From: Opitutales bacterium
GTDB lineage: Bacteria; Verrucomicrobiota; Verrucomicrobiia; Opitutales; Intestinicryptomonadaceae
NCBI GenBank assembly: GCA_015061945.1
Contig: SUVP01000008.1
Span: 55,085 to 119,084, forward strand
Direction: 5' to 3'
Length of the DNA: 64,000 nucleotides
In this document: positions 1 through 7,833 of the stretch, piece after piece
Layout: each line of letters starts with the position of its first letter
How positions within the stretch are numbered: position 1 is the stretch's first letter
Translations under genes and position numbers: made by a program
The notes under the pieces: model-generated
The model's input: only the letters and a program-made list of their open reading frames with translations
The model's database searches: none
Told to the model about the DNA's origin: nothing

Positions 1-1508
1 CTGATGTATGAAAGCCCGACTGTATCGAGGAATCCCAATCGTTCGTACAGACCTTTTACAGCGTCGCAAACTGCCGAATATTTCGGATTGTCCAAAAGTG
101 ATTTTATAAAATCGAGCGAGTCTGAAACGCTCATCGCACAGAATTTGTCGTATGAAACGCCTTCGATAAACACGTTGCGTGTGCGTGCGGAAAATCTTGC
201 ACCATTACACTCGGGGCAAACAGAGGATATCTGAAAAACCGAGAGTCGAGCTCGCAAGCCGTCGCTAACTGTTTCGGCACAGAGTCTGTCAACTTCAGCG
301 AGAACGCCATTAAAATAAACTTCGCTTGGTTTGCAGTTGCCACGTTTCAATCGCAAGAAATATGTTCGGGATTTATCACCATACAAAAGAATTTTTCGTG
401 TCTTTTCGGGAAGATCTCGCCAAGGTGTGTTGAGGTCGAACGGTATTTGTTCGGCGAGTTGACGCAAAATTCTATTGTGGGCAATGATTATACTTTTTGC
501 ACCAAGTCGCCACGCTTTAATTGCACCATCGCGGATAGATTTTGAATCTTCGGGGACGGCGAGTTTTTCGCTTGTTCGCATAACTCTACCTATCCCATCG
601 CAGACAGGACACGCTCCGTCGGGGTGGTTGAACGAGAAATTTCTTACAGTCAATGGTGAGTAAACTTCGCCACATTTTTCGCACGAAAAGGCTGTGCTTA
701 AAATCATTTCATTTTCAATTCCGTCGCTCGAATAAAATACAATAGCTTTGTCGTTGCCTTCTTTTAAAGCGAGTTCGAGTGAGTCGGCAACACGCCCACG
801 AGATGTCGATGAGAGGGGGAATCGGTCTATGACAAGTTCGGTCTTAAATATTTTTTTTGCGGTGGCGTTTGCAAAAATTTCTTTTTCGGCAATGGGGTCG
901 TCGAGATCAAAAATTTTGTTGTCGATTCTCGCACGTTGCCATGCACGTTGACGCAAGTTTTTGATTTCTGCTTTAGCTCCCGAAAGTTTTAATTCTCCAC
1001 GTGGAGCAAGGATATAAATACGTGAATTGTTCGGCAATTTCATAACGGCATCCACGCATTCATCTATACTTCTTCGTGCGATTTTCCCGTTGTCTTTGGG
1101 GCAACGTTGTTCGCCTGCAATACTCCAAAGTAGACGTGCGTAGTCGGCAATTTCCGTCAGTGTAGCAAGTGTACTTCTCGGATTTGAACCAAGCGATTTT
1201 ACTTGTTCGATTGCGATAACAGGCGAGAGTCCACGTATAGATTCAACTGCTGGTTTGTCGATTTGGCTGAGAAGGCGTCGGGCATCAGCCGACAAACTTT
1301 CCATATATTTGCGATAACCTTCGGCGTAAACTGTATCGAACGCCAGCGACGACTTCCCCGATCCACTTCGCCCAGTGAATGCGACAATTTTCCCACGTGG
1401 AATATCTAAATTTATATTTTTAAGATTGTGTTGTTTTGCTCCACGTATCTCGATTTTATCAAAAGGGCAAATATCTAAATTTTTTTGACTGTCTGTTTTT
1501 GTTTGCAT
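1..1508 (-). CDS. uvrA: UvrABC system protein A, N-terminal part (runs off left edge)
   Basis: DNA-damage recognition ATPase of nucleotide excision repair; it dimerises, scans DNA and loads UvrB. About 502 codons are visible, read from the ATG at 1506-1508 down to base 1 with no stop, so the C-terminal half lies outside the window. Visible: Walker A GRSGSGKSS (residues 46-54; the usual second residue is Leu or Val, here Arg), the UvrA-specific SLAFDT context, and a zinc module with a CxxC pair followed about 20 residues later by CPVCDGIG. The last visible residues match the LGFL..VGL.Y region of UvrA, so alignment is continuous. It is divergent from the permease at 1540, with only 31 bases between starts. 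UvrA2 or drug-resistance UvrA-like paralogues cannot be excluded without the C-terminus. Confidence 0.95.
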   Translation of the reverse strand, partial: MQTKTDSQKNLDICPFDKIEIRGAKQHNLKNINLDIPRGKIVAFTGRSGSGKSSLAFDTVYAEGYRKYMESLSADARRLLSQIDKPAVESIRGLSPVIAIEQVKSLGSNPRSTLATLTEIADYARLLWSIAGEQRCPKDNGKIARRSIDECVDAVMKLPNNSRIYILAPRGELKLSGAKAEIKNLRQRAWQRARIDNKIFDLDDPIAEKEIFANATAKKIFKTELVIDRFPLSSTSRGRVADSLELALKEGNDKAIVFYSSDGIENEMILSTAFSCEKCGEVYSPLTVRNFSFNHPDGACPVCDGIGRVMRTSEKLAVPEDSKSIRDGAIKAWRLGAKSIIIAHNRILRQLAEQIPFDLNTPWRDLPEKTRKILLYGDKSRTYFLRLKRGNCKPSEVYFNGVLAEVDRLCAETVSDGLRARLSVFQISSVCPECNGARFSARTRNVFIEGVSYDKFCAMSVSDSLDFIKSLLDNPKYSAVCDAVKGLYERLGFLDTVGLSYI

Positions 1509-1539
1509 TATTTCTAATTTGACACGATATTTTTAGGAA

Positions 1540-2667
1540 ATGTTTACATCTTTTCAGAAAAAAGTTTTGGCGATAGCACTCACATGCATCGCAATATGTT
1601 TAATTGGTGCGTTTATCGTACTTTTATTTAGTTTGTTCGCAAGCTTTCTTTCGATATTTTCAGCTGTCATAACTCCGCTTGTTTTTGCGTTAGTGTTATC
1701 GTTTATACTTTCGCCTCTTGTAAATATGTTATCGCAAAAGTGCAAAATTTCAAAAAGCATTTCTTGCGGAATTGTCGGAATTTTTGCGATGGCATTTGTT
1801 TCAATCGTGTGTGTTATCGCAGTGCCAAAGGCGATTTCTGAAATTACCAGAATCGCACAAACGTTGCCACAAGCAGTGTACGACGGTGCACAATGGACAG
1901 CTCAAGAATTCCCAGAATTTAGCGAAGCTATTAGGAAAAATGTGCCGAGAATCCGTGAATATTTTTCTGAAAATATGTCGGCTGAAAAAATTACAAACTT
2001 CGCAAAACGAGTTGTAAAAACGACACTTTCGGCGACAGGTGGATTAGTCTCATTCTTCTCATTTATTGCGGGGTTTGCAGTTGTGCCAATTTATTTGTAT
2101 TATATGCTGACTGCAAATTTTGACTTCTACACGCAACTCGAAAAAAATCTTTCCCGTATAGGATTTTTGTCGGAATCGAAACGTGAAGACATCATGTTTT
2201 TTGTGCGTCGATTTGTAGAAATTATGGTCGCATTCTTTAGAGGACAGTTGCTGATTGCCTTGATTATGGGGCTTCTTATCGGTTGCGGATTATGGATAGC
2301 AGGGGTGAAGTTCGGCTTTTTACTCGGCTTTTGTGCAGGAGTTTTAAATTTAATCCCATACTTGGGAACGATAATCGGGCTTGGTACAATTATTCCAGTT
2401 TCAATATTTCAGGATGGCGGTGGATGGTTGTTGGCGTCTATATCATTCGCAATATTTTGTGCGGTACAGTGCCTTGAGGGTTATGTGCTAACTCCACGAA
2501 TTATGGGCGATAGAACAGGACTCCATCCCACTGTAATTATATTCTCGGTTTTCTTTTGGGGCATTGCTCTTAACGGAATTTTAGGAATGATTTTTGCGAT
2601 TCCATTTTCGGCATTCATCGTATGTGCGTGGGATAGAATTTCAAATAGGTGGCTCGCAAAAGATTGA
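1540..2667 (+). CDS. AI-2E family transporter (PerM/YdiK-like permease)
   Basis: Inner-membrane protein of 375 residues, the usual family length. It starts with two hydrophobic segments (about residues 8-35 and 38-60), then a polar helical stretch (about 90-150), then further membrane helices. The C-terminal signature region includes GVLNLIPYLG and PRIMGDRTGLHP, which are typical of the family. Members have been linked to export of AI-2 or to Na+/H+ antiport; the substrate here is unknown. An AGGA sequence lies 5 bases before the ATG. It is divergent from uvrA and separated by 126 bases from murQ, so it is probably a single-gene unit. Confidence 0.9.
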   Translation: MFTSFQKKVLAIALTCIAICLIGAFIVLLFSLFASFLSIFSAVITPLVFALVLSFILSPLVNMLSQKCKISKSISCGIVGIFAMAFVSIVCVIAVPKAISEITRIAQTLPQAVYDGAQWTAQEFPEFSEAIRKNVPRIREYFSENMSAEKITNFAKRVVKTTLSATGGLVSFFSFIAGFAVVPIYLYYMLTANFDFYTQLEKNLSRIGFLSESKREDIMFFVRRFVEIMVAFFRGQLLIALIMGLLIGCGLWIAGVKFGFLLGFCAGVLNLIPYLGTIIGLGTIIPVSIFQDGGGWLLASISFAIFCAVQCLEGYVLTPRIMGDRTGLHPTVIIFSVFFWGIALNGILGMIFAIPFSAFIVCAWDRISNRWLAKD

Positions 2668-2793
2668 GCATATTTTCTAAAAAATTGAACTATATTGACT
2701 TTTCCCCAATGTCTTCAGATTTTTATTTGACGTAATCGGGGAATTTGAAAGCATTGTATCCGAAATTTTTTAACACTTTAACAACTACAAATT

Positions 2794-3609
2794 ATGAAAG
2801 TAACAGAACAATCCTCAAACTATTCTAACTTGGATAAAATGACAACTCGTGAACTTCTTTGCGGGATAAATGCAGAAGACAAAACCGTTGCGTATTCTGT
2901 CGAAAAAGCAATTCCACAAATTGAAAAGCTTGTCGATGGTGTTGTCGAAAGAATGAAAAAAGGTGGTCGCCTTTTCTATATGGGTGCTGGTACAAGCGGA
3001 CGTTTGGGTATTGTTGATGCTTCGGAAATTCCACCAACATACGGTGTTGAACATGGTATTGTTGTCGGACTTATCGCAGGTGGCGATGGTGCAATCCGCA
3101 AGGCAGTTGAAAATGCTGAAGACGATATCGAACGTGGTTGGACAGACCTCTGTGCTTTTGAACCAAACGAAAATGATACACTTGTTGGTATTGCGTCGTC
3201 GGGTACAACACCTTATGTGTTGGGTGCAATCAAGAATGCTCGTGCGAAAGGTTTGTTGACATCGTGCATAGTTTGCAATCCAGACTCTCCAATCGCAGAA
3301 GCTTGCGAAGTCCCGATTGTTGCAGTTGTGGGTCCTGAATTTGTTACGGGTAGCACAAGAATGAAATCGGGTACAGCACAAAAGCTCATCTTGAATATGA
3401 TTTCAACATCGATTATGATTAAGCTCGGACGTGTAAAGGGCAATAAGATGGTCGATATGCAACTTTCAAACATCAAGCTTGTCGACCGTGGCACGAGAAT
3501 GATTATGGGCGAAACCGATATTACCGATTATGAGTTCGCAAAATCACTCTTGCTCAAACACGGCTCCGTTCGCTCGGCAGTTGACGCTTACGAAAATTCA
3601 AAAAAATAA
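2794..3609 (+). CDS. murQ: N-acetylmuramic acid 6-phosphate etherase
   Basis: Cleaves the lactyl ether of MurNAc-6-phosphate to give GlcNAc-6-phosphate and D-lactate during cell-wall recycling. The 271-residue protein carries the SIS-fold signature MGAGTSGRLG (about residues 63-72), followed by DASEIPPTYG with the presumed catalytic Glu78, and TGSTRMKSGTAQK near residue 190. The C-terminus is about 25 residues shorter than the E. coli enzyme. It is followed after 9 bases by a sodium/solute symporter, which suggests a two-gene salvage operon. A MurNAc kinase or anhydro-MurNAc kinase is not in the window. Confidence 0.95.
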   Translation: MKVTEQSSNYSNLDKMTTRELLCGINAEDKTVAYSVEKAIPQIEKLVDGVVERMKKGGRLFYMGAGTSGRLGIVDASEIPPTYGVEHGIVVGLIAGGDGAIRKAVENAEDDIERGWTDLCAFEPNENDTLVGIASSGTTPYVLGAIKNARAKGLLTSCIVCNPDSPIAEACEVPIVAVVGPEFVTGSTRMKSGTAQKLILNMISTSIMIKLGRVKGNKMVDMQLSNIKLVDRGTRMIMGETDITDYEFAKSLLLKHGSVRSAVDAYENSKK

Positions 3610-3618
3610 AAATTAGTT

Positions 3619-5133
3619 ATGCACCAATATCCACTTTGGCTTCTCATCACAGTTTTCACAACTTATATGGTTGTGATGTTCACAGTCTCTCGCTTGACAT
3701 CGAGAAAACTTACAAGCAAGTCTTTCTTCTCTGGCGATAGAAAAGCACCTTGGGCGGTTGTCGCTTATGGTATGGTTGGCACAGTTATTTCTGGTGTGAC
3801 ATTTGTATCTGTCCCTGGAAATGTAATGAAGCAGAACTTTTACTATATGCCACTTGTATTCGGGTTTGTCGTCGGGTATATGGTGATAGCAAAAGTGTTG
3901 CTCCCTTTGTACTACCGAATGAACATTACATCGATTTACGCATACTTGGGCAAGCGATTTGGACCTGCAACACACAAGACAGGTTCGGCAGTATTCCTTG
4001 TATCTCGTGTGTTGGGTGCCGCTGTGAGAATCTTTGTTGTTACACTTGTTCTCTACACATTTGTTCCTAAAGGTGCAGGTTGGCAAGCACACTCATTGAT
4101 AGATGTTTTAGTGTTCGCATTTGTAACGTTTGTGTTCCTCGCAGTACTCTACCTTTACACTTACAAAGGTGGCGTAAAAACTGTTATTTGGACAGACGTT
4201 TTGCAGACAACATTTATGCTCTTGGCAGTGTTGATGACGATTGTTTTCATCTGTCAAAAAATGGATTGGGGCTTTGCCGATATGGTGTCGGCAGTGGCAA
4301 ATGGAAAGAATCCAAATGTTGAAGGCACTTGTTTTTGCGATCTCTTTGATATGCGTTGGGACTCGGCTACAAACGTGTTTAAACAACTTGTCGCAGGTGT
4401 GTTTATCTCGATTGCAATGACTGGTCTCGACCAAGCTATGATGCAAAAATCTCTCGCTTGTGCGGACATTAAATCGGCTCAGAAAAATTTTTATTCATCG
4501 AGTGCAATTCAAATTTTTGTAAACTATTTCTTCCTTTTGCTCGGTGCATTGCTTTGTCTTTATGTCGATAAAATCGGCGGAATGGAAGCGTTGGGAATCA
4601 CAAAAACTGACGAAATTTTCCCAGCGGTTGCATCGCAATATATGGGGCTTTATGCGGGAACATTCTTCCTTGTCGGGTTGATTTCAGCATCGTATCCAAG
4701 TGCGGCAAATGCGTTGACATCGCTGACAACATCATTCTGTGTCGACTTCCTCAAATTTGAAACGCGTGAAGATATTTCAGATGATCGCAAAGTAATTTTA
4801 CGCAATCTTGTACATGGTGGTTTTGCAACTGCATTCTTCCTTATAATCGTGTTCCTTTACGTTGCAAGTAATGACGCTGTTGTTAATCTCGTTTACAAGT
4901 TAGTCGCTTATACATATGGACCACTTTTGGGATTCTTCTTTTTTGGTATTCTTACAAAGTGGAAAATCCGCGACGGCGTTGCACCATACATTGCTATAAT
5001 TGCTCCGCTTATGTGCTTGGGAATAAACATAGCTTCGAGCCAATTACTTGGTTTCGATTTAGGCTTTACGCTCTTGATTATAAATGGTGCATTGACCTGT
5101 TTCGGAATGTGGTTGTTCAGAGTTCGTGAGTAA
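3619..5133 (+). CDS. Sodium:solute symporter family permease, probable sugar or amino-sugar importer
   Basis: A 504-residue polytopic membrane protein with about 13-14 hydrophobic helices. The motifs GMVGTVISGVTFVSVPG near residue 50 and GLISASYPSAANALTSL near residue 355 place it in the SSS (Na+/sugar, sialate and proline) family. It sits 9 bases after murQ in the same direction. Some Bacteroidota encode a muramic-acid permease beside murQ, so uptake of MurNAc or a related wall sugar is the leading inference, though sialic acid or a simple sugar is possible. The stop overlaps the start of the next gene by 8 bases, indicating translational coupling. Confidence 0.88.
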   Translation: MHQYPLWLLITVFTTYMVVMFTVSRLTSRKLTSKSFFSGDRKAPWAVVAYGMVGTVISGVTFVSVPGNVMKQNFYYMPLVFGFVVGYMVIAKVLLPLYYRMNITSIYAYLGKRFGPATHKTGSAVFLVSRVLGAAVRIFVVTLVLYTFVPKGAGWQAHSLIDVLVFAFVTFVFLAVLYLYTYKGGVKTVIWTDVLQTTFMLLAVLMTIVFICQKMDWGFADMVSAVANGKNPNVEGTCFCDLFDMRWDSATNVFKQLVAGVFISIAMTGLDQAMMQKSLACADIKSAQKNFYSSSAIQIFVNYFFLLLGALLCLYVDKIGGMEALGITKTDEIFPAVASQYMGLYAGTFFLVGLISASYPSAANALTSLTTSFCVDFLKFETREDISDDRKVILRNLVHGGFATAFFLIIVFLYVASNDAVVNLVYKLVAYTYGPLLGFFFFGILTKWKIRDGVAPYIAIIAPLMCLGINIASSQLLGFDLGFTLLIINGALTCFGMWLFRVRE

Positions 5134-5635
5134 TTTTCAACAACTTCAACAGACATTTAAAGTAGCCGATTTCATCGAGCAATTTCTCGATGAGTCGGTG
5201 TCGACAAAGCTTTGCAGGGGATGCGAAAATTATGGCTCAAAGTGGTCATGCCCCCCATTTGCAAAGGAATTCGACTTTCAAAAATATCAAAATATTTGTG
5301 TTTATTTGCGTCGCATTGAAAGCATTGGCGAACTCGAGAAAACATATTATGATTCTCGAAAAAATTTTGATGAGTTTATGCTCTTGCAAGAATCGTCAAT
5401 ACAAGGAAGCCTCGCACTTTTTGCGGGGTCGTGCGTAAATTGTCCACTCGAAAAATGTGCAAGAGTCGATAAAAAAGAATGTCCGTTTAAGGACAAAATG
5501 CGAACGAGTTTAGAAGCAATCGGGTTTGATGTTTCAAAGATTGCCAGAGAGGTTTTTAATACGGAAATTTTGTGGAGTAGCGATGGCTCACAGCCAAGTT
5601 ATACGACACTTGTTGCGGGATTATTTTTTGATTAA
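5126..5635 (+). CDS. DUF2284 family predicted metal-binding protein
   Basis: A 169-residue protein beginning at a GTG that overlaps the upstream symporter gene by 8 bases. It has an N-terminal Cys cluster CRGC...WSCPPF (C30, C33, C42) and a second cluster CVNCPLEKCARVDKKECPF around residues 112-130, followed by RTSLEAIGFDV. This is the layout of DUF2284, a family of putative iron-sulfur or zinc proteins without an assigned reaction. Its 3' end overlaps the convergent TetR gene by 15 bases. The link with the murQ-symporter pair is positional only. Confidence 0.85.
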   Translation: MSNFQQLQQTFKVADFIEQFLDESVSTKLCRGCENYGSKWSCPPFAKEFDFQKYQNICVYLRRIESIGELEKTYYDSRKNFDEFMLLQESSIQGSLALFAGSCVNCPLEKCARVDKKECPFKDKMRTSLEAIGFDVSKIAREVFNTEILWSSDGSQPSYTTLVAGLFFD

Positions 5636-6187
5636 ATCGTAAAAACGCATAATGTCTTCGGCTATTCTTGTGCGGACGTATGCGTCTGTTGGGGTAGCAG
5701 TGATATACGTTGTTCTGCCGAGAATCGAAAGGAGCGTTGCACCGATAAAATTATCGGGAATATCGTCTCTAATTTCATTTCTTTTTTTTGCGTTGCGAAT
5801 AACAATAATTGCTTTCGCAAATTCAGAAAGTGCGTATTTTTTGAAACGAGGTTCACGCATAATTACTGTCGAATAAAGCGTGTTGTATTTCAAGATGTCT
5901 ATCTTGTTTTTTCCACAATAAGCAAGTTCTTCTTCGACTTTCAAAACGTGAATGATAAAATCTTTGAAAGATATATTTTCAAGGTCTATACTATTCAAAT
6001 AACCGTCGAAAAAATATTGCGTACACGACGCAAGAATTAAGTCTGATTTATTTTTGAAATAACAATACAGCAAACCTCTCGATATTCCCATCTTCTTCTG
6101 AATATCGCTGACAGAAACGCCCTCGTAACCCTTTTTGATTAAGAGCATAAAAGTTGTCTCTAAAATTTTTTCTCTGGTATCTTTCAC
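5621..6187 (-). CDS. TetR/AcrR family transcriptional regulator
   Basis: A 188-residue repressor-type regulator. Residues 5-55 form the TetR helix-turn-helix domain (start KDTREKILETTFMLLIKKGYEG..., recognition region KKMGISRGLLYCYFKNKSDL). The C-terminal part is a variable ligand-binding helical bundle. It is transcribed away from the FadL-type porin gene at 6370, and the 182-base gap holds two operator-like inverted repeats (6276-6289 and 6306-6319). This fits control of both itself and the porin. A FadR/FabR-like role in sensing fatty acids or hydrophobic ligands is an inference from the neighbour. Confidence 0.92.
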   Translation of the reverse strand: MKDTREKILETTFMLLIKKGYEGVSVSDIQKKMGISRGLLYCYFKNKSDLILASCTQYFFDGYLNSIDLENISFKDFIIHVLKVEEELAYCGKNKIDILKYNTLYSTVIMREPRFKKYALSEFAKAIIVIRNAKKRNEIRDDIPDNFIGATLLSILGRTTYITATPTDAYVRTRIAEDIMRFYDLIKK

Positions 6188-6275
6188 AATTTTTAGAGTG
6201 CCAAATTTTTTGCGTAAATCAAGCCGAAATAGATTTTAAAAATTCTAAAGATAGAGGATTGATAAAGAATTAAAA

Positions 6276-6289
6276 TGAACGTTCGTTCA
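6276..6289. promoter_or_regulatory. TetR-type operator, site 1
   Basis: TGAACGTTCGTTCA is an inverted repeat with 6-base arms (TGAACG/CGTTCA) and a 2-base centre. It lies between the divergent TetR and porin genes. Its centre is exactly 30 bases, about three helical turns, from site 2, so two dimers could bind the same DNA face. Confidence 0.75.
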
Positions 6290-6298
6290 GAAAATAGC

Positions 6299-6319
6299 TT
6301 GACACTGAACGATTGTTCA
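6299..6319 (+). promoter_or_regulatory. TetR-type operator, site 2, abutting a TTGACA -35 box of the porin gene
   Basis: TGAACGATTGTTCA (6306-6319) repeats site 1 with one arm mismatch. A TTGACA hexamer at 6299-6304 lies directly before it, so bound repressor would cover the -35/-10 spacer of a promoter reading toward the porin. The -10 element is not clear (AT-rich sequence follows from 6320). Confidence 0.65.
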
Positions 6320-6369
6320 TTTTTTGTTTGAATATTTATTTCAATTTTTAACTCAACAAAAGATAGAAT

Positions 6370-7593
6370 ATGAAACTCGCAAAAACAGTAATTACAGCAT
6401 CGGCACTTATGTTTGGTGTAGTCGCATTTGGAGCAGGTTTCCAAGTGCAAGAGCAGGGTGCATCAAATATGGGTACATCAATGGCTGGTGCAGTAACAAA
6501 TGCTAATAACGACGCATCGGCAGCATTCAACAACGCATCGGCATTTGCGTTCTCAGACCTCGAAGCAGGTAAGTCGATTGCATCTATCGGGATGTCGCTT
6601 GTCATCCCAACGCTTGGTTTGAATAAGGACGACGGCACAAATTATCCATGTGCAGTAAAATCTTTTGTTCCAAATTTCTTCTTTGGTCATAAATTCACAG
6701 AAGATCTTTCTGCTATGCTTTCGATAACAGCTCCATTTGGTTTGGAATCTGATTACGAAGACAATTTTATTCCAGTTGGTGGTACACAAGGTATGAATAG
6801 CTACCTCTTGACAATGGATGTAAACCCAACTCTCGTTTACAAAGTAAATGATTGGTTCTCGATTAACGGCGGTATCAGTGCTCAATACGCATATTGCAAG
6901 CTCACAAGCGAGATTCCAATGGGTCCGATGGGAATGAATGAAATGAAGCTCAGTGGTCAAGGCTGGGGTGTTGGTGGCAACATCGGCTTTACTGTTCAAT
7001 ATATGGAAGGTGGACGTTTTGGTTTCCACTGGCGTAGTGCAGTTCAACAAGATTTGAGTGGAACAGCACGCTATGCAGGTAATGAGTTGGGCGATATCGA
7101 CGCATCTGTTAAAATGCCTGATACATTTACATTCGGGGTATATCAACGTCTCCCAGGATGGTTTGATAACTTTGCAGTAATGGCAGACTACACATACACA
7201 CGTTGGTCGACATTCCAAGAATTGCCAGTTAGTGGTGCAGTTAATATGGTATGTCCAGAAAACTGGAAAGACACATCTCGTGTATCGTTGGGCGTACACT
7301 ATTATCCAGAAGATTTCAAGAAGCTCATTTTGCGTGCAGGTGTAGCGTTCGACGAAAGCCCTGTTCGCGATGCAATCAATCGCACGGTTCGCATTCCATG
7401 TTCGGATAGAGTTTGGTACTCGTTTGGCTTTGGCTACCAGCTCGCAGACAATATTTCGCTCGATATGTCGTATGTATATATTATGACAGTTGGCAACAGT
7501 GATATCAACAGAACAGAAAATGGTATGCATGTAGAAGGTTGGTATTACGGTCATATTCACGTAATTTCAGCTCAACTGAATTTCACATTCTAA
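6370..7593 (+). CDS. OmpP1/FadL family outer-membrane channel
   Basis: A 407-residue beta-barrel protein with a Sec signal (MKLAKTVITASALMFGVVAFGAG), then a FadL-like plug start (FQVQEQGASNMGTSMAGA, followed by N/A-rich DASAAFNNASA). It alternates amphipathic beta strands and ends with aromatic SAQLNFTF, the C-terminal Phe being the usual outer-membrane insertion signal. The family imports long-chain fatty acids or aromatic hydrocarbons across the outer membrane. Control by the divergent TetR is suggested by the two palindromes upstream. It is followed by the promoter region of the tRNA-Thr/tuf unit, so it is probably monocistronic. Confidence 0.92.
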   Translation: MKLAKTVITASALMFGVVAFGAGFQVQEQGASNMGTSMAGAVTNANNDASAAFNNASAFAFSDLEAGKSIASIGMSLVIPTLGLNKDDGTNYPCAVKSFVPNFFFGHKFTEDLSAMLSITAPFGLESDYEDNFIPVGGTQGMNSYLLTMDVNPTLVYKVNDWFSINGGISAQYAYCKLTSEIPMGPMGMNEMKLSGQGWGVGGNIGFTVQYMEGGRFGFHWRSAVQQDLSGTARYAGNELGDIDASVKMPDTFTFGVYQRLPGWFDNFAVMADYTYTRWSTFQELPVSGAVNMVCPENWKDTSRVSLGVHYYPEDFKKLILRAGVAFDESPVRDAINRTVRIPCSDRVWYSFGFGYQLADNISLDMSYVYIMTVGNSDINRTENGMHVEGWYYGHIHVISAQLNFTF

Positions 7594-7633
7594 TTACGCT
7601 TTAAAAAAAGTGAATAAAAATTGAAAAAAATAG

Positions 7634-7661
7634 TTGACGAAAAAAAAGAGAAGTCCATAGT
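7634..7661 (+). promoter_or_regulatory. Promoter of the tRNA-Thr/tuf unit
   Basis: TTGACG at 7634-7639, a 16-base spacer, then CATAGT at 7656-7661, about 50 bases before the tRNA. It is the best sigma-70-like match in the gap between the porin gene and the tRNA. Confidence 0.55.
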
Positions 7662-7683
7662 TTGACTCTTACACAATTAAAAA

Positions 7684-7705
7684 CGCCAGACAACTGGCGG
7701 CTTTT
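7684..7705 (+). terminator. Terminator-like hairpin just upstream of tRNA-Thr
   Basis: CGCCAG/CTGGCG with loop ACAA, followed by GC and TTTT. It lies between the proposed promoter (7634-7661) and the tRNA, so it would be in the nascent leader of the tRNA/tuf transcript. It could instead end transcription from the porin gene. Confidence 0.5.
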
Positions 7706-7712
7706 AAGTGTC

Positions 7713-7785
7713 GCCTCGGTAGCTCAGTAGGTAGAGCACGTCCTTGGTAAGGACGGGGTCGGCGGTTCAAATCCGCTCTGAGGCT
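7713..7785 (+). tRNA. tRNA-Thr (anticodon GGT)
   Basis: A 73-base cloverleaf. The acceptor GCCTCGG pairs with CTGAGGC; D-arm GCTCAGTAGGTAGAGC; anticodon stem CGTCC/GGACG with loop TTGGTAA, giving GGT; T-arm with TTCAAAT. CCA is not encoded. It sits 48 bases before tuf, as in the classical tRNA-tufB arrangement, and is probably cut from a shared transcript. Confidence 0.95.
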
Positions 7786-7833
7786 CGTTTAGAAGTCATC
7801 CACAAAAACCTAACAATAAAAACCGAAAGAACC

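Noticed and set aside
2702..2743. Riboswitch before murQ (TTCCCC/GGGGAA arms)
   Set aside because: Only a 6-bp outer stem with a weak inner GTC/GAC pair; not enough structure to support a call.
6553..7560. A 335-codon open frame on the minus strand inside the porin gene
   Set aside because: It mirrors the porin in the opposite strand, is rich in Cys, His and Thr, and has no ribosome-binding site or family likeness; a shadow frame.
7744..7833. Longer EF-Tu start inside tRNA-Thr
   Set aside because: The frame is open by chance; the conserved EF-Tu N-terminus begins at 7834.
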